From positions 439,951,531 to 440,015,530 of the forward strand of contig CM077665.1 in NCBI GenBank assembly GCA_039707655.1: 64,000 bases of DNA, in the 5' to 3' direction. The translations under genes were made by a program, and so were the position numbers. The notes beneath the pieces are model-generated. The model searched no databases, was not told the origin of the DNA, and saw only the letters and a list, made by a program, of their open reading frames with translations. Positions within the stretch are counted from its first letter, which is position 1. Each line of letters opens with the position of its first letter. Below are positions 35,263 to 46,800 of this stretch, in pieces. Source of the stretch: Elymus sibiricus. Lineage: Eukaryota; Streptophyta; Magnoliopsida; Poales; Poaceae.

Positions 35263-37500
35263 GGATCCTATCTCGGATTTCATGGCTCCTAGCCATTTGT
35301 TGGAATCCGGGCCCACCATCTCTTCTTCATAGCTCGTAGGTTCACTGTTGTCTAACAACATGAGGCAGTACGTGTCCTTGTCGACCTACGAGGTTCGGTA
35401 GTAACTTGATCCGAAATTTCATGATCATCATCATTAGCTTCCTCTTCAATTTGGTGTAGGGGCCGCAGAAACATCATTTTGCGACGTGCTACCATGCAAC
35501 TGAAGTGACGGTTTAATAACCTCATCAAGTTCTACCTTCCTCCTCCTAGTTCTTTCGAGAGAAACTATTTCTCGGGAAAGGACCCATTTTTAGCAACAAA
35601 CACTTTGCCCTCGGATCTAAGATAGAAGGTATACCCAACTGTTTCCTTAGAGTATCCTATGAAGACGCATTTGTCCGCTTTGGGTTCGAGCTTATCAGGT
35701 TGAAGTCTTTTCACATAAGCTTCGTATTCCCAAACTCTAAGAAATGACATCTTAAGTTTCTGCCAAACCATAATTCATACGGTGTCATATCAACGGATTT
35801 AGATGGTGCCCTTATTAAAGTGAATGTAGTTGTCTCTAATGCATAACCCCAAAACGATAGTGGCAAAATGACAAGAGACATCATAGTATGCACCATATCC
35901 AATAGAGCACGACTACGACGTTCGGACACACCATTACACTATGGTGTTCCGGGTGGCGTGAGTTGTGAAACAATTTCCACGTTGTCTTAAGTTGCATACC
36001 AAACTCGTAACTCGGATATTCACCTCCACGATCATATCATAGACATTTTATCTTCTTGTCACGATGATCTTAAACTTCACTCTGAATTTGCTTGAACTTT
36101 TCAAACGTTTCAGACTTGTGTTTCATTAAGTAAATATACCAATACCTACTCAAATCATCAGTGAAGGTAAGAAAATAATGATATCCACTGCATGCTTCAA
36201 CACTCATTGGACCATATACATCAACATGTATTATTTCCAATAAGTCACTTGCCCGCTCCATCAAATCGGAAAATGGGGTCTTAGTCATCTTGCCTATGAG
36301 GCATGGTCCACATGCTCAACCGATTCGAAATCGAGTGAATCCAAAGATCCATCAGCATGGAGTTTCTTCATGCGCTTTACACCAATATGACCTTTAGCGG
36401 CAGTGCCACAAGTATGTGGTACTATAATTATTAACTTTGCATCTTTTGGCATCAATATTATGAACATGTGTATCACTATGATCGAGATTCAATAAACCAT
36501 TCACATTGGGTGCATGACCAATGAAGGTATCATTCATGTAAACAGAATAACTATTATTCTCTAACTTAAATGAATAACTGTATTGCAATAAACACGATCT
36601 AATCATGATCATGCTCAACGCAAACACCAAATAACATTTATTTAGGTTCAACATTAATCCCGAAGGTAGAGGGAGCGTGCGATGGTGATCACATCAACCA
36701 TGGAAACACTTCCAACACCCATCGTCACCTCGCCCTTAGCTAGTCTACGTTTATTCCATAGTTTTTATTTCGAGTTACTAACATTAGCAACTGAACCGGT
36801 ATCTAATACCCAGGTGCTACTAGGAGTACTAGTAAGGTACACATCAATAACATGTATATCAAATAGTTTTGTTGACATTGCCAGCCTTCTTATCTACCAA
36901 GTATCTAGGGCAGTTCCGCTTCAGTGATCGTTCTCCTCATAACAGAAGCAATTAGTCTCGGGTTTGGGTTCAACATTGGGTTTCTTTAGTGGAGCAGCAA
37001 CTGGCTTGCCATTCATGAAGTTTCCCTTCTTGCCCTTGCCCTTCTTGAAACTAGTGGTTCTACTAACCATCAACATTTGATGCTCCTTCTTCATTTCTAC
37101 CTTCTTCGCGGTGTCAAATATCGCGAATAGCTCAGGGATCATCTTTTCCATCCCTGGGATGTTTATAGTTCATCATGAAGCTCTAGTAGCTTTGTGGCAG
37201 TGACTTGGAGAACTATATCAATCACTATCTTATCTGGAAGATCAACTCCCACTTGATTCAAGCGATTGTAGCACCCAGACAATCTGAGCATATGCTCACC
37301 GATTGAGCTAATCTCCTTCATCTTGCAGGCAAAGAATCTTGTTGGAGGTCTCATTCCTCTCAACACGGGCACGAGCCTAAAATCCAATTTCAGCTGTTGG
37401 AACATCACATATACTCCGTGACGGTCAAAACGTATTTGGAGTCTGAATTCTAAGCCGTAATGCATGACGCACTAAACTATCAAGTAGTCATCAGAACGTG
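35263..37500 (-). pseudogene. Angela-like gag-protease-integrase polyprotein with RT deleted
   Basis: From right to left on the minus strand: a gag fragment (KEISSIGEHMLRLSGCYNRL, 37163-37465); a Lys-rich tail with a knuckle remnant (CFCYEENDH then TGA where TGG is expected, about 36921); a protease motif WVLDTG near 36800; pre-integrase text (TYLWHCR, KGHIGVKRMKKLHADGSL); integrase (IHVDVYGPMSVEACSGYHYF, FLTFTDDLSRYWYIYLMKHK, TPYELWFGR, KADKCVFIGYSKETVGYTF); a linker (RRSTRTRTA); and the RT start EPTSYEEEMVGPDSNKWLGA, where it stops. Many frameshifts and stops are present. The normal protein runs several hundred residues further through RT and RNase H. Confidence 0.88.
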
Positions 37501-37901
37501 CCTGTCAGATGTTCACAACATCCACAGTCGCCGCTTGAGGGGGTGGCGCACTGAGCGGTGCATACCACCATCTTTCAACTCTATTTTCTCTAGGAACGTA
37601 TAAAAAACACAAGGGAACTACAGTGCGAGCTATGGATCTACAACATAATTTTGCAAAGACAACTTTAGACTATGTTCATGATAATGAGTTCACACTAGTG
37701 CGGAAATGGCTAGCCACAACTCTTGTTCGTGGCGCGCCATTTCTCACCAACGCCAGTACTAATATATTCAAATAGTGTTGGCATTGGCTAAATTGAAACG
37801 CCATAGTTATTCGATTAGTGCTGGCGTTGCACATTAGCCCCAACGTTGCAAATTAGTCCCACTGGGCCGACGCCAGCACTAATATATCTAATCCTCGGCC
37901 C

Positions 37902-38119
37902 GTGCCCGGCCTACTCCCCACTCTCTCGAACCCCAACTACTCATCCTCCTCTCGATCTCCGCCGCTGCCCCCGACGCCGCTCGTAGCCGCCCCATCCGAC
38001 GCCGCCCAACGTCGTGCGTCGCCGCCCCACCAGCCGCCCCGTTCGACCACACGCCTGACGCATCCCCATTGCCGCCCGCAGACCCTCCTCGTCGTCGAGC
38101 ACCTCGTCGTCTCCGTCAC
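37902..38119 (+). other. GC-rich leader exon candidate of the small CACTA gene
   Basis: A C/G-rich segment ends in cactg followed by gtattc, a plausible donor at 38120. It could be the 5' exon or UTR of the ORF beginning at 38638. It can be read as a Pro/Ala/Arg-rich peptide, but simple composition makes this unreliable. Confidence 0.3.
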
Positions 38120-38187
38120 TGGTATTCCTATTTGCTATACTATTTTTCTATACTATTTGTGAATGAAATGTTTAGTATCTATAAGTA

Positions 38188-38390
38188 TTTTTTTTGAAAA
38201 AAAAACCTGAACTTTATTCATTAGAGAAAATTTGTACATCGTTTGTGAGGATCATTACAATGTCATTCAAAGGTTCCTCAAACCTAGCTAATCTAGCAAG
38301 CTCATGAGCTACTCCATTAGCTTCTCTATTACAATGTTCAAAAATAGTAGAAACAAAATCATAGGCATAATGAAAACAGTCGTCGAAGAA
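38188..38390 (-). pseudogene. LINE 3' tail: end of RNase H-like domain plus poly(A)
   Basis: The minus strand encodes FHYAYDFVSTIFEHCNREAN, then GVAHELARLARFEEP, and ends VQIFSNE with stop TAA (plus 38214-38216). This is typical text of the C-terminal RNase H-like domain of plant non-LTR reverse transcriptases. Next comes AATAAAG-like sequence and an A-rich tail (plus-strand T run from 38188). It is a strongly 5'-truncated insertion inside the small CACTA. I could not define clean TSDs because the flanks are repetitive. Confidence 0.75.
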
Positions 38391-38637
38391 CTATTAGTCA
38401 TTGCTACAATGCTAGTTTAACTTATAGCATTGGTCGGGGATATACTGTTTGTGAATGAAATGTTTGGTATCTATATATAAGTTTATTAGTCATTGCTACA
38501 ATGCTAGAAAGAACTTTTGGTCTCCATTAGTCATTGCCAAAAGGCATAAACTTTCAATTTTTTCGATTATTAAACACAGCCTAAGAAATTTATTATGTAT
38601 GCAACCTATTTCTATCAAACACAGCCTAAGAAGTAGC

Positions 38638-39164
38638 ATGGCCGACTCTAGCCTGTGGGTAGGCTCCTCTGATCATTGGTCGGGGTTTTCTGAAGATAAA
38701 GGCGACGTGAGCACCAATCAGGTAATTAATGTTACAAAAACATGCATTAGCATTGCAAACATCCAAATTAATTGTTCATGATTTGAAACCCTTGGTAGGC
38801 ATACTTAGGAGGTCCATCTTCGCCGGCTGTCGTTGTGCAGTCTTCAAGTGACGTTGACGTGCTGAGTCACGAGCTGATCGCGTCACGTCAGAGCACCCTC
38901 AAGGCCCTACAGGAGTTGGATGACTCCCTGATGAAGGAGAAGGACAAAATTATCGATGACAATGCTATTGTCTATGATAATATTTATAGTCTCGAAGGTC
39001 AGATCACGGCACTGAACCTCGAGATAACTGAGATCATTAAGGACATAGAAGTCCTGAAGGCCCAGAGGACTCAGCTGAAGACGGAGAAAGCGCATTACAT
39101 CATGGAGGGGCACACAAATAGGAATAAGCTTCGTGAGATGAAGTTAATCCTTAGGAAAAACTAG
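38638..39164 (+). CDS. Intact two-exon coiled-coil protein carried by the small CACTA (unknown function)
   Basis: Exon 1 is 38638-38721 (ATG start, MADSSLWVGSSDHWSG), a 77-nt GT-AG intron follows (38722-38798), and exon 2 is 38799-39164. The product is 149 residues with no frameshift or stop. The N-terminal 60 residues are Ser/Asp/Gly-rich. Residues about 45-145 are rich in Leu, Glu, Lys and Ile with heptad-like spacing (STLKALQELDDSLMKEKDKI, EITEIIKDIEVLKAQRTQL), suggesting a long coiled coil, and the end is basic (KLREMKLILRKN). I see no catalytic or DNA-binding motif. It could be a captured host exon pair or a CACTA accessory protein. Confidence 0.6.
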
Positions 39165-39190
39165 CTAGCTAAGTACTAATTGGTACTTTC

Positions 39191-39331
39191 CTTTTGTGAA
39201 TGAAATGTTTGGAATCTTTTGTGAATGAAATGTTTGGTATCTTTTGTGAATGAAATTAATGTTTGGTATCTTTTGTGAATGAAATGTTTGGTATCTTTTG
39301 TGAATGAAATGTTCAGTATCTTTTGTGTAGC
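39191..39331. repeat. 25-bp tandem repeat in the small CACTA
   Basis: Five to six units of cttttgtgaatgaaatgtttggtat, one with a 4-bp insertion. The same unit recurs singly at about 38153-38180 and 38449-38475, flanking the LINE tail. Confidence 0.85.
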
Positions 39332-39528
39332 TGGTATTTTTTTAGTAGCTAAATATGACAGTGCCGGCGTGCACCTCTATCCAACGCCAGGAGGTGTTCA
39401 AAATACTGCTGGCGTCGTCTCCAACGCCACCAGTATATTTTAACTGTGGCGCCTTATTGCTGGCATAGGGTGTCTACGCCAGCGAGGCCATTTTGGCGAC
39501 GCCATAGATAGGCTTTTCTGCACTAGTG

Positions 39529-40756
39529 TCAATTAATCATATTACTAAAGAACTCCCACACAAATTGACATCCCTCCGCTCATCCGAGTGCAACATGATC
39601 CAAATCCTCCAACCCAAGTCCGATCATCACGTGAGATGAGGTGGCTTCAATGGTGAACATCTCCATGTTGATCATATCTACTATATGACTCATGTTCGAC
39701 CTTTCAGTCTCTTGTGTTCCGAGGCCATGTCTGTACATGCTAGGCTCGTCAAGTTTAACTCGAGTGTTTCGCATGTGCAAAACTGGCTTGCGCCCGTTGT
39801 ATGTGAACTAGAGTCTATCACACCCGATCATCACGTGGTGCTTCGAAACAACGAACTTTCGCAACGGTGCACACTTGGGGAGAACACAATTTTATCTTGA
39901 AATTTTAGTGAGGGATCACCTTATAATGCTACCGTCGTCCTAAGCAAAATAATATGCATAAAAGGATTAACATCACATGCAAATCATAAGTGACATGATA
40001 TGGCCATGAACTTGTGCTTTCGATCTCTGTCTCCAAAGCACCGGCATGATCTCCATCGTCACCGGCACCACACCATGATCTCCATCATCATGATCTCCAT
40101 CATCGTGTTGCCATCGGGGTTGTCACGTCAACCATGCTTCTACTACTATTGCTACCGCTTAGCGATAAAGTAAAGCATTACATAGCGCTTAATGATTGAC
40201 ACGCAGGTCATACAATAATTAAAGACACCCCTATGGCTCCTGCATTTTGCCGTATGCATCGTCATGCAAGTCGATATAAACTATTACAAAACATGATCAT
40301 CTCATACATCACATATATCACATCATGTATTTGGCCATATCATATCACAACATACCCTGCAAAAACAAGTTAGACGTCCTCTAATTTGTTGTTGCATGTT
40401 TTACGTGGCTGCTATGGGTATCTAGCAAGAACGATTCTTACCTACGCAAAACCACAATGGTGATATACAAGTTGCAATTTAACCTTCTATAAGGACCGCC
40501 TTTGTCGAATCCGATTCAACTAAGGTGGGAGAGACAGACACCCGCCAGCCATCTTATGCAACAAAGTTACATGTCTGTCGATGGAACCGGTCTCTCGTAC
40601 GTGGACGAGTAAGGTTGGTCTGAGCCGCTTCATCCCACAATACCACCGAATCAAGAAAAGACCAAGGAAGGAAGCAATCTGAATATCAACGCCCACAAAC
40701 TCCTTTGTGTTCTACTCGTGATGTCATCTACGCATAGACCTAGCTCATGATGCCAC
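39529..40756 (-). other. 5' leader and PBS-like site of the Angela-like element
   Basis: Untranslated leader between the 5' LTR and gag. Next to the LTR the minus strand reads tggcatcatgagc (40743-40755), a degenerate form of the initiator-tRNA-Met PBS tggtatcagagc. No supported ORF is present. Confidence 0.65.
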
Positions 40757-42520
40757 GGTTGGGGAATGTTGCATGGGAAACAAAAAAATTCCTATGCTTC
40801 ACCAAGATCAATCTAGGAGATGAACATCTACGAGAGGAGAGATCGGATCCACATACCCTTGTAGATCGCAAAGTGGAAGCGTTTAAGAAACGCGGTTGAT
40901 CTAGTCGAATGTCTTCGCGATCCAAATCGCAAGCCGTCTCGCGATCCAATCACGATCTAGTGCCAAACGGACAGCACCTCCGCATTCAACACACGTACAG
41001 CTTGATGACGTCCTCGCCTTCTTGATCCAGCATGAGGGGTGAAGTAGTAGATGAGTTCCGGCAGCACGACGGCGTGGTGACGGTGGTGGTGAAGAACAAT
41101 CTCCGCAGGGCTTCGCCAAGCATAATGGAAACTTTGACGGAGGATAAACTAGAGGGGCGGGATTGCCGGCACACGGCTTGGGGAAATCTTGATGTGTTCC
41201 GGGTGCTAGCCCTGCCCCTCTATTTATATGTTGAGACATGGGGTCATTTCTTGGAGAAAGAGCCTCCTCAAAGTCAGTTTGGCACGCAAGGCAAGAGTCC
41301 TCCTCAGACTCCAGGACCAAACGCCAGGGTCCTTGGCATCTGACCCCATACGCCAGGGTCCCTGGCGTCTGGCCCCTGGCCTTCGCAAAACTCCTTTTGC
41401 ACCTTCCTAAAGCCTCGTGGGCTTTACCCCCTGGCCCAAATAAAGTGTTCTCGTACCCGAACATTTCGGGAAACATCTGAAACCTCTTCCGGTGAATTCT
41501 GGAACCCTTCCGGAGAGCAAACACTATTATCCCATATATCAATCTTTACCTCCGGACTATTCCGGAGATCCTCGTCATGTCCATGATCTCATCTGGAACT
41601 CCGAACAACCTTCGGTCACCAACATAAGAACTCAACTATACTTATATCGTCACCAAACGTTAAGTGTGTAGACCCTGCGGGTTCGAGAACTATGCAGACA
41701 TGACCGAGACACCTCTACGGTCAATAACCAATAGCGGGACCTGGATGCCCATATTGGTTCCTACATATTCTACGAAGATCTTTATCTGTTGTACCTCTAT
41801 GTCAAGGATTCAGTTAATCCCGTATGCAGTTCCCTTTGTTCATCGGTATGTTACTTGCCCGAGATTCGATCATCGGTATCTCCATACCTAGTTCAATCTT
41901 GTTACCGGCAAGTCTCTTTACTCGTTCCGTACTACAAGATCATGTGGCTAACTCTTTAGTCACTTTGCTTGCAAGCTCATTATGATGTTGTATTACTGAG
42001 TGGGCCCTGAGATACCTCTCCGTCACACGGAGTAACAAATCCCAGTCTTGATCCATGCCAACTCAACAGACACCCTCGGAGATACCTGTAGAGCACCTTT
42101 ATAGTCACCCAGTTACGTTCCGACGTTTGATACACACAAGGTACTCCTCCGGTGTCAGTGAGTTACATGATCTCATGGTCATAGGAACATATACTTGACA
42201 TGCAGAAAACAATAGCAATAAACTTGACACGATCATATGCTACGTTCATAGTTTGGGTCTTGCCCATCACATCATTCTCCTAATTATGTGATCCCATTAT
42301 CAGATGACAACTCATGTCTATGATCAGGAAACCTTGACCATCTCTGATCAACGAGCTAGTCTAGTAGAGGCTCACTAGGGACATAGTGTTGTCTATGTAT
42401 CCACAAATGTATCTGAGTTTCTGATCAATAAAATTCTAGCATGGATAATAAACGATTATCATTAACAAGGAAATATGATAATAACTAATTTATTATTGCC
42501 TCTAGGGCATATTTCCAACA
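40757..42520 (-). repeat. 5' LTR of the Angela-like element
   Basis: A complete 1764-bp LTR. Its minus strand starts TGTTGGAAATATGCCC and has a TATAAATA box (plus tatttata, 41221-41228). The end next to the PBS has a mutated terminal dinucleotide (gg instead of tg on the plus strand). Confidence 0.92.
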
Positions 42521-43247
42521 GGAGAGGTCATTTTTCACTGGCTCGATCAAGGGTTTGCTCCCTGTGTATGATACAATGAGGCACATCCTTAGGTACACCC
42601 TCACTCCCAAGGTTGGTGACTCCCATAACATAAGGACCTCTATGTTGGACATCTTTGTGTATCTGCATGCTAGGAAGAAAGTGGATGTTCTGGATTTCAT
42701 GTTCTTTGAGCTTCGTCAGTGTGTGCAGGAGGTCAAGTCGTTAATCTATGCACCGTTCATTCAGGCCCTCATTGAATCGGTATGCCCTACTTGGTACATC
42801 TCTCAGTACAAATCCTCCATTCCCAAGCACATCATTCTAGGGTCCCCTCAGGCACCTGCCCCATACAAGCCTCCTAAGCAAGGTCGCCACCCTCGAGCTG
42901 ATGAGCGGGCTACCTGCACTCCCGGGTGCTCCTCCACTGCCCGCATTCCTCGTGGACCTAGTAAGAAGAGTTCTGAGGCTTGTTTTACCCTCGATGAGAA
43001 GAAGTCCCTGTTTAAGACTCTTCACAGCATGTTTAAGATGTGTCAGTCCACTCAGCGCCATCAAGTCAAGGAGATAAATAGGGGCAAACATGAGAGTCAT
43101 TAAAAGAAGGCTGAATGTGCTGTTGCTGGGGAGATTGTTGGCTCGGGATCTGAGGACGTTGATAGTGAGGCGACGGCTCATTCCTTCTCTATTGAAGGAT
43201 GGCAATTTGATGATGATGATGCCTCAAGCGTGCCTCCCCCTGTCTGA

Positions 43248-43770
43248 GTGTTTTTATTTGCTTCGCCTTTTCCTTTTTTGTTGTCTTGATGACAAAGGGG
43301 GAGAAGTGGTTTAGGAGTCTGAGTTGCTGAGATCTCAAGGCCTCGTGTTCTCTGTGGTGTTTATTTTGGCTTGAGATACTCTTATGTTTTTTTTATCATG
43401 TGTGTGGGTGAGCTACCTTTATCTTCCTATGTGTGAGACTATGTAGTATGTATCATATATGCTTTTGTTTATTATCTTATGTTATATGATCGTATTTATC
43501 TTGTCTCGTCTCACCTATCCTGCTCACCACACTCTTTGCATGTGATCTTGGCACCGTATAAGTTTTTTATCACATGCTCTTGACATCATTGATCTAGGGG
43601 GAGACTCTTATGTGTGTGCGTAATGCATACTCAAGCAATTTTTTATTCATGCACACATGTAGGAGGAGCTCCGGTGATCAAGTGTTGTCCTGTGTCATGG
43701 CTTTATCTTTGATTATATTCTTTGCCATGTCCTAACCATGTTGTCATCAATGCACCAAAAAGGGGGAGAT
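43248..43770 (+). other. 3' noncoding spacer and PPT of C1
   Basis: Spacer between the extra ORF and the 3' LTR, with a purine tract gggggagaag at 43299-43308 and the true PPT aaaaagggggagat at 43757-43770. The arrangement is parallel to element A at 181-644. Confidence 0.75.
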
Positions 43771-43811
43771 TGAAAGTGCAACCAGCACTTAATTATGTTT
43801 TGGTGTGATGA

Positions 43812-46800
43812 TGTGGCGCCCCGTCTGATTACCACTGTAGCCAGACGGTCGCCACGCATACCAGCCCAGGAAATCACTCTGGCATGCGTTTACAACAAGT
43901 ATCATGAACACAGGCATTTCTATTAATGGATATATGAGTCTAATAGGGGATATGTTACAATGGTGCTGGCCACGGAAAAGCTCTATCTAAGGCAGCATGG
44001 TCTAGGTGCGGCTCCAATCCACAGGGATCTGACAAGGTTACTCTTCTAGCCCGCGAACGCGCTGGCTCCTCGACGACGGACGACAAATCCTTATGTGAAC
44101 CTGGCCATGTTAAAGGCCGCTGAGTACCTTTGAATGTACTCGCAAGCAAACCAAACTAACATATACACCAAGCAAAGCAATCCATGGCATTCAAGCATGC
44201 ATTTGTTATTAAGGCAATACTACTTATCATGGCATAACAGAATTATCTAGCAAGATAACTTCTGAAGTAAATGCAATAAAGTAAAGCTTACTAAGTAAAT
44301 ATTCCATACTCCGAACATTCTTACGATCCAATCTGAATCTGATCCAAATCCAATCCAAATCATGTGGTCATCCGACCACTCATCCCATAGCCATCCCATG
44401 GCTAACATATCATATTCCTGACATCATCTGATGTCTGCACAAGACGAGTTCTTCCATCATTATTATCATTACTACGGTTAACCACCTAGTGAGGTCTGGA
44501 CGGGTTGTCCAATACCATGGACGTGGCTATTCGAATAGATTTTTCACTCTGCAGAGGTTGCGCACTTTACCCACACCATGAAGCACCTGGCCTCGCAATC
44601 CCACTCGGGTGGACCAGCATTGCTTCAACGAAACCTGCCTGACCCATGACTCTCTCACCATACCACCGGCATTCATCCTCCCCCGGAGGCCTGCCCTGGG
44701 TGGCCTCTGTGTCCGCATGACACCTGTGTCCTCATGACACCTGCCACCGTCGTGGTCAAACTAAACTGTCCCAAATGGGGACGGGCCCAATACAACTCAA
44801 CTGGTCTCACAAGGTTATCGCCGCCTACCTGATCAGGGCAGCACACGCGCATAACCTTCCCTCTTTGGTGGTACCGATAAAAGAGCACGCGATCAGACCA
44901 AGTCAAGGCCGTCCCATACCGACAAATGTGGTTGCACGGATAAGCCCGGACAGGTGACTCTAGATCAACCGACTGGGTTTCATTGAGTAGGCATGTGGTT
45001 CACCACAATAACTTATGAGGGCAGCAACTAGTCATTAATCAGTTTACTTTGAAGTATAAAAGTAATGAAAACAGTAGGTGCAATATAACAGGAATTAAAT
45101 TATTTCTATCCCAGGCATAATCAATAATTAAACACGCAAGAATAACACAGAACGATGCTTTAGAGCATATGTCAGATGGTCGGCTTGCCTGGGGTCAAAG
45201 AATACTCCGGGAAGAAGTGCGGAGAGTCCGCGGAAGGGATCGCCGGAAACCGTTCTCTCTTGGAGAGGGCTCATAGAAGGGCAAGGGAAAAAGGGTCATT
45301 TTCACAGTGTAACCACCTTGTTAAAATGCTACCAAAAGAACGGGCTCGACAAGACGAAGATGTGAGCGCTGGAATCACCTGAATCGGAGTTACGGAGGGA
45401 AAGATATGAGGGGTTGAAGTGGGAGGGACCTTTCTATAAAAAAATCACAACCAGGTCCCTGAGAGCACAGCCGCTGGCGCCTTCTCTGGAAATACGTTTT
45501 CTTTTAGAGAAAACGCATTCTGAGGTGAAGCGCTTTCCAGAGAAGAAAACGCCTTCTCTGAAATACGCTTCCCGTGTGGGAAGACGCTTTTCAGGGCGTG
45601 TGCCACCACTTAAACCCGCGGGCCCGCGCGCTTTGTCACCGACGGCTGGGACCCGCGTTGACTCTCCCTCCCTTCCCTCTCCTTCTTCCTCCTCCCCGAC
45701 AGAGAGCAGCAGGGGCTCGGTCTCACCGGCGCCGGTGACGGGAGGCCACGGCGGGCCGGGGCACCGCCGGGGATGGATGCACCACTCCACCCCGTGGCCG
45801 TAGGTGGCAGAAAGGGCGCCGGGGATGGCCGGAGTTGACCGTGGCAACGACAGCCGAGGGCGGCGGCTCTGCGGCGAGGAGGGTGCTCCGGTGGCCGGAG
45901 CGGTTGGGAGAGGTGGCGGAGGTGGTCTCCGATGACTGATTATCCCAGAGGTGGACTCGGTGGAGGCGGGGAATGGCCGGAGTGCGGAATTAGGCGCGGT
46001 GGCCGTGGGTGATCCGCACCGGAATTTGAGCACTCCGGTGAGGGCTTCGATCGGGCGCGGTGGCGAGGGTGGTCCATAGGGAGTAGGGAGGAGGCTGTGA
46101 GCTTGAGAGGCTCGGGGCTGGCCTATATATAGGCGGACGGCGGCGAGCCGATAAGGATGCTGCGCGATGAGCTGGCCGCGGTACTGGAGCACGGAGGCGA
46201 TGGCTCAGGCTGGTGCCCGGCGTAGGGAAGTGGCACGGGCGAGCAGTGGAGCTAGCTGGCGCTTCGGGAGAGCTCGAGCATGTCCGGAGCCACGTGGCAA
46301 CAGTGGAGGTATGGCAGAGCTTGTCGCCGTCCGGCGAGGAAGAAAACGGAGGGGGAGAGGGTTCCAGAGGGGGTACGCGGACGGCGGCAACGAAGTCGGC
46401 ACTAGAAGACATGCTGCCGCGGCTCGAGCCGTCCTGTCCGACGCGGTCGAACACTGCCAGTGCACAGAGCGCGCATTTGGCCTGCTCTCCGCGTGGTCAC
46501 CACGCGTGCTACGTGTTCTGGCACGCTACTGCTCCTCGCACCTTGCCAAACAAGTCTCTCACTGCTCCAATGGATGAGATATGAGGTTGGAGTCAACTAG
46601 AAGGTTCTGGGGGGGGAGATATTTGCAGAAAGGGATTCTGACAGCAAACTTGGCTGGAGTTTTGTGGAGAAATGGAGGGATAATTGAAGTTGGACTTTTG
46701 TCACAATGGAATAGAGTAGGAAGGAGTATGAGCTGGTAAAATTTGAAGGCATTTGGGCCAAGTTTGAATGCACTTCCTTTGAAATGCTAAATCTGGTCCG

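Larger units (their letters stand above)
37693..39528 (+). mobile_element. Complete 1.8-kb non-autonomous CACTA transposon
   Basis: The left end is cactagtgcggaaa and the right end the inverse of cactagtgcagaaaa. The TSD tca is perfect (37690-37692 and 39529-39531). Subterminal motifs of the type aacgccagcactaatata occur in both halves. It lies in the 5' leader of the Angela-like element. No transposase domain is present; instead it carries a GC-rich 5' exon-like segment and an undamaged two-exon ORF. The tail of a LINE is inserted in the first half. Confidence 0.92.
34801..42520 (-). mobile_element. Angela/WIS/BARE-like Copia LTR retrotransposon, internally deleted
   Basis: Minus orientation, flanked by a perfect 5-bp TSD ggaga (34796-34800 and 42521-42525) inside the C1 extra ORF. 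The outer end rc starts TGTTGGAAATATGCCC, the known start of this family's LTR. The 5' LTR is complete (40757-42520), but the 3' LTR keeps only its last 462 bp (34801-35262). It is fused to the very beginning of RT, so most of RT, RNase H, the PPT and two thirds of the LTR were lost. A 1.8-kb CACTA is inserted in the leader (37693-39528). Confidence 0.93.
34001..43247 (+). pseudogene. Extra (post-pol) ORF of C1, split by the Angela insertion
   Basis: Coding parts are 34001-34800 and 42521-43247. The N-terminal part is basic (ADKVAAARSKHSKTEFTIARR), then strongly acidic (EEEYDSVEDEHYEAEDDVEE). A globular domain follows: SKPEIWARRQAHPYDAATG, QINVADLCDNIHIYPG, LNHAYNEELVMQFFATVSF, PLTWMSGHRRLSASMAKF and, after the insertion, YDTMRHILRYTLTPKVGD. 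The C-terminus is Pro/Ser-rich and ends VPPPV at 43245-43247. Two TAG codons (34082, 34244) and frameshifts near 34515 and 34612 break it. The middle domain resembles the capsid- or ORF1-like 'plant transposon protein' of other retroelements, from memory. Similar ORFs are sometimes called env-like, but I see no signal peptide or membrane segment here. Confidence 0.65.

Noticed and set aside
34001..43247. Envelope protein interpretation of the C1 extra ORF
   Set aside because: No signal peptide, transmembrane helix or cleavage-site-like features in the readable frames.
45434..46584. ORFs of 120-252 residues inside the LARD LTRs (also 52248-53563)
   Set aside because: They lie in GC-rich LTR sequence, on both strands and overlapping, with biased composition and no domain; frames differ between the two LTR copies (for example start positions and lengths).
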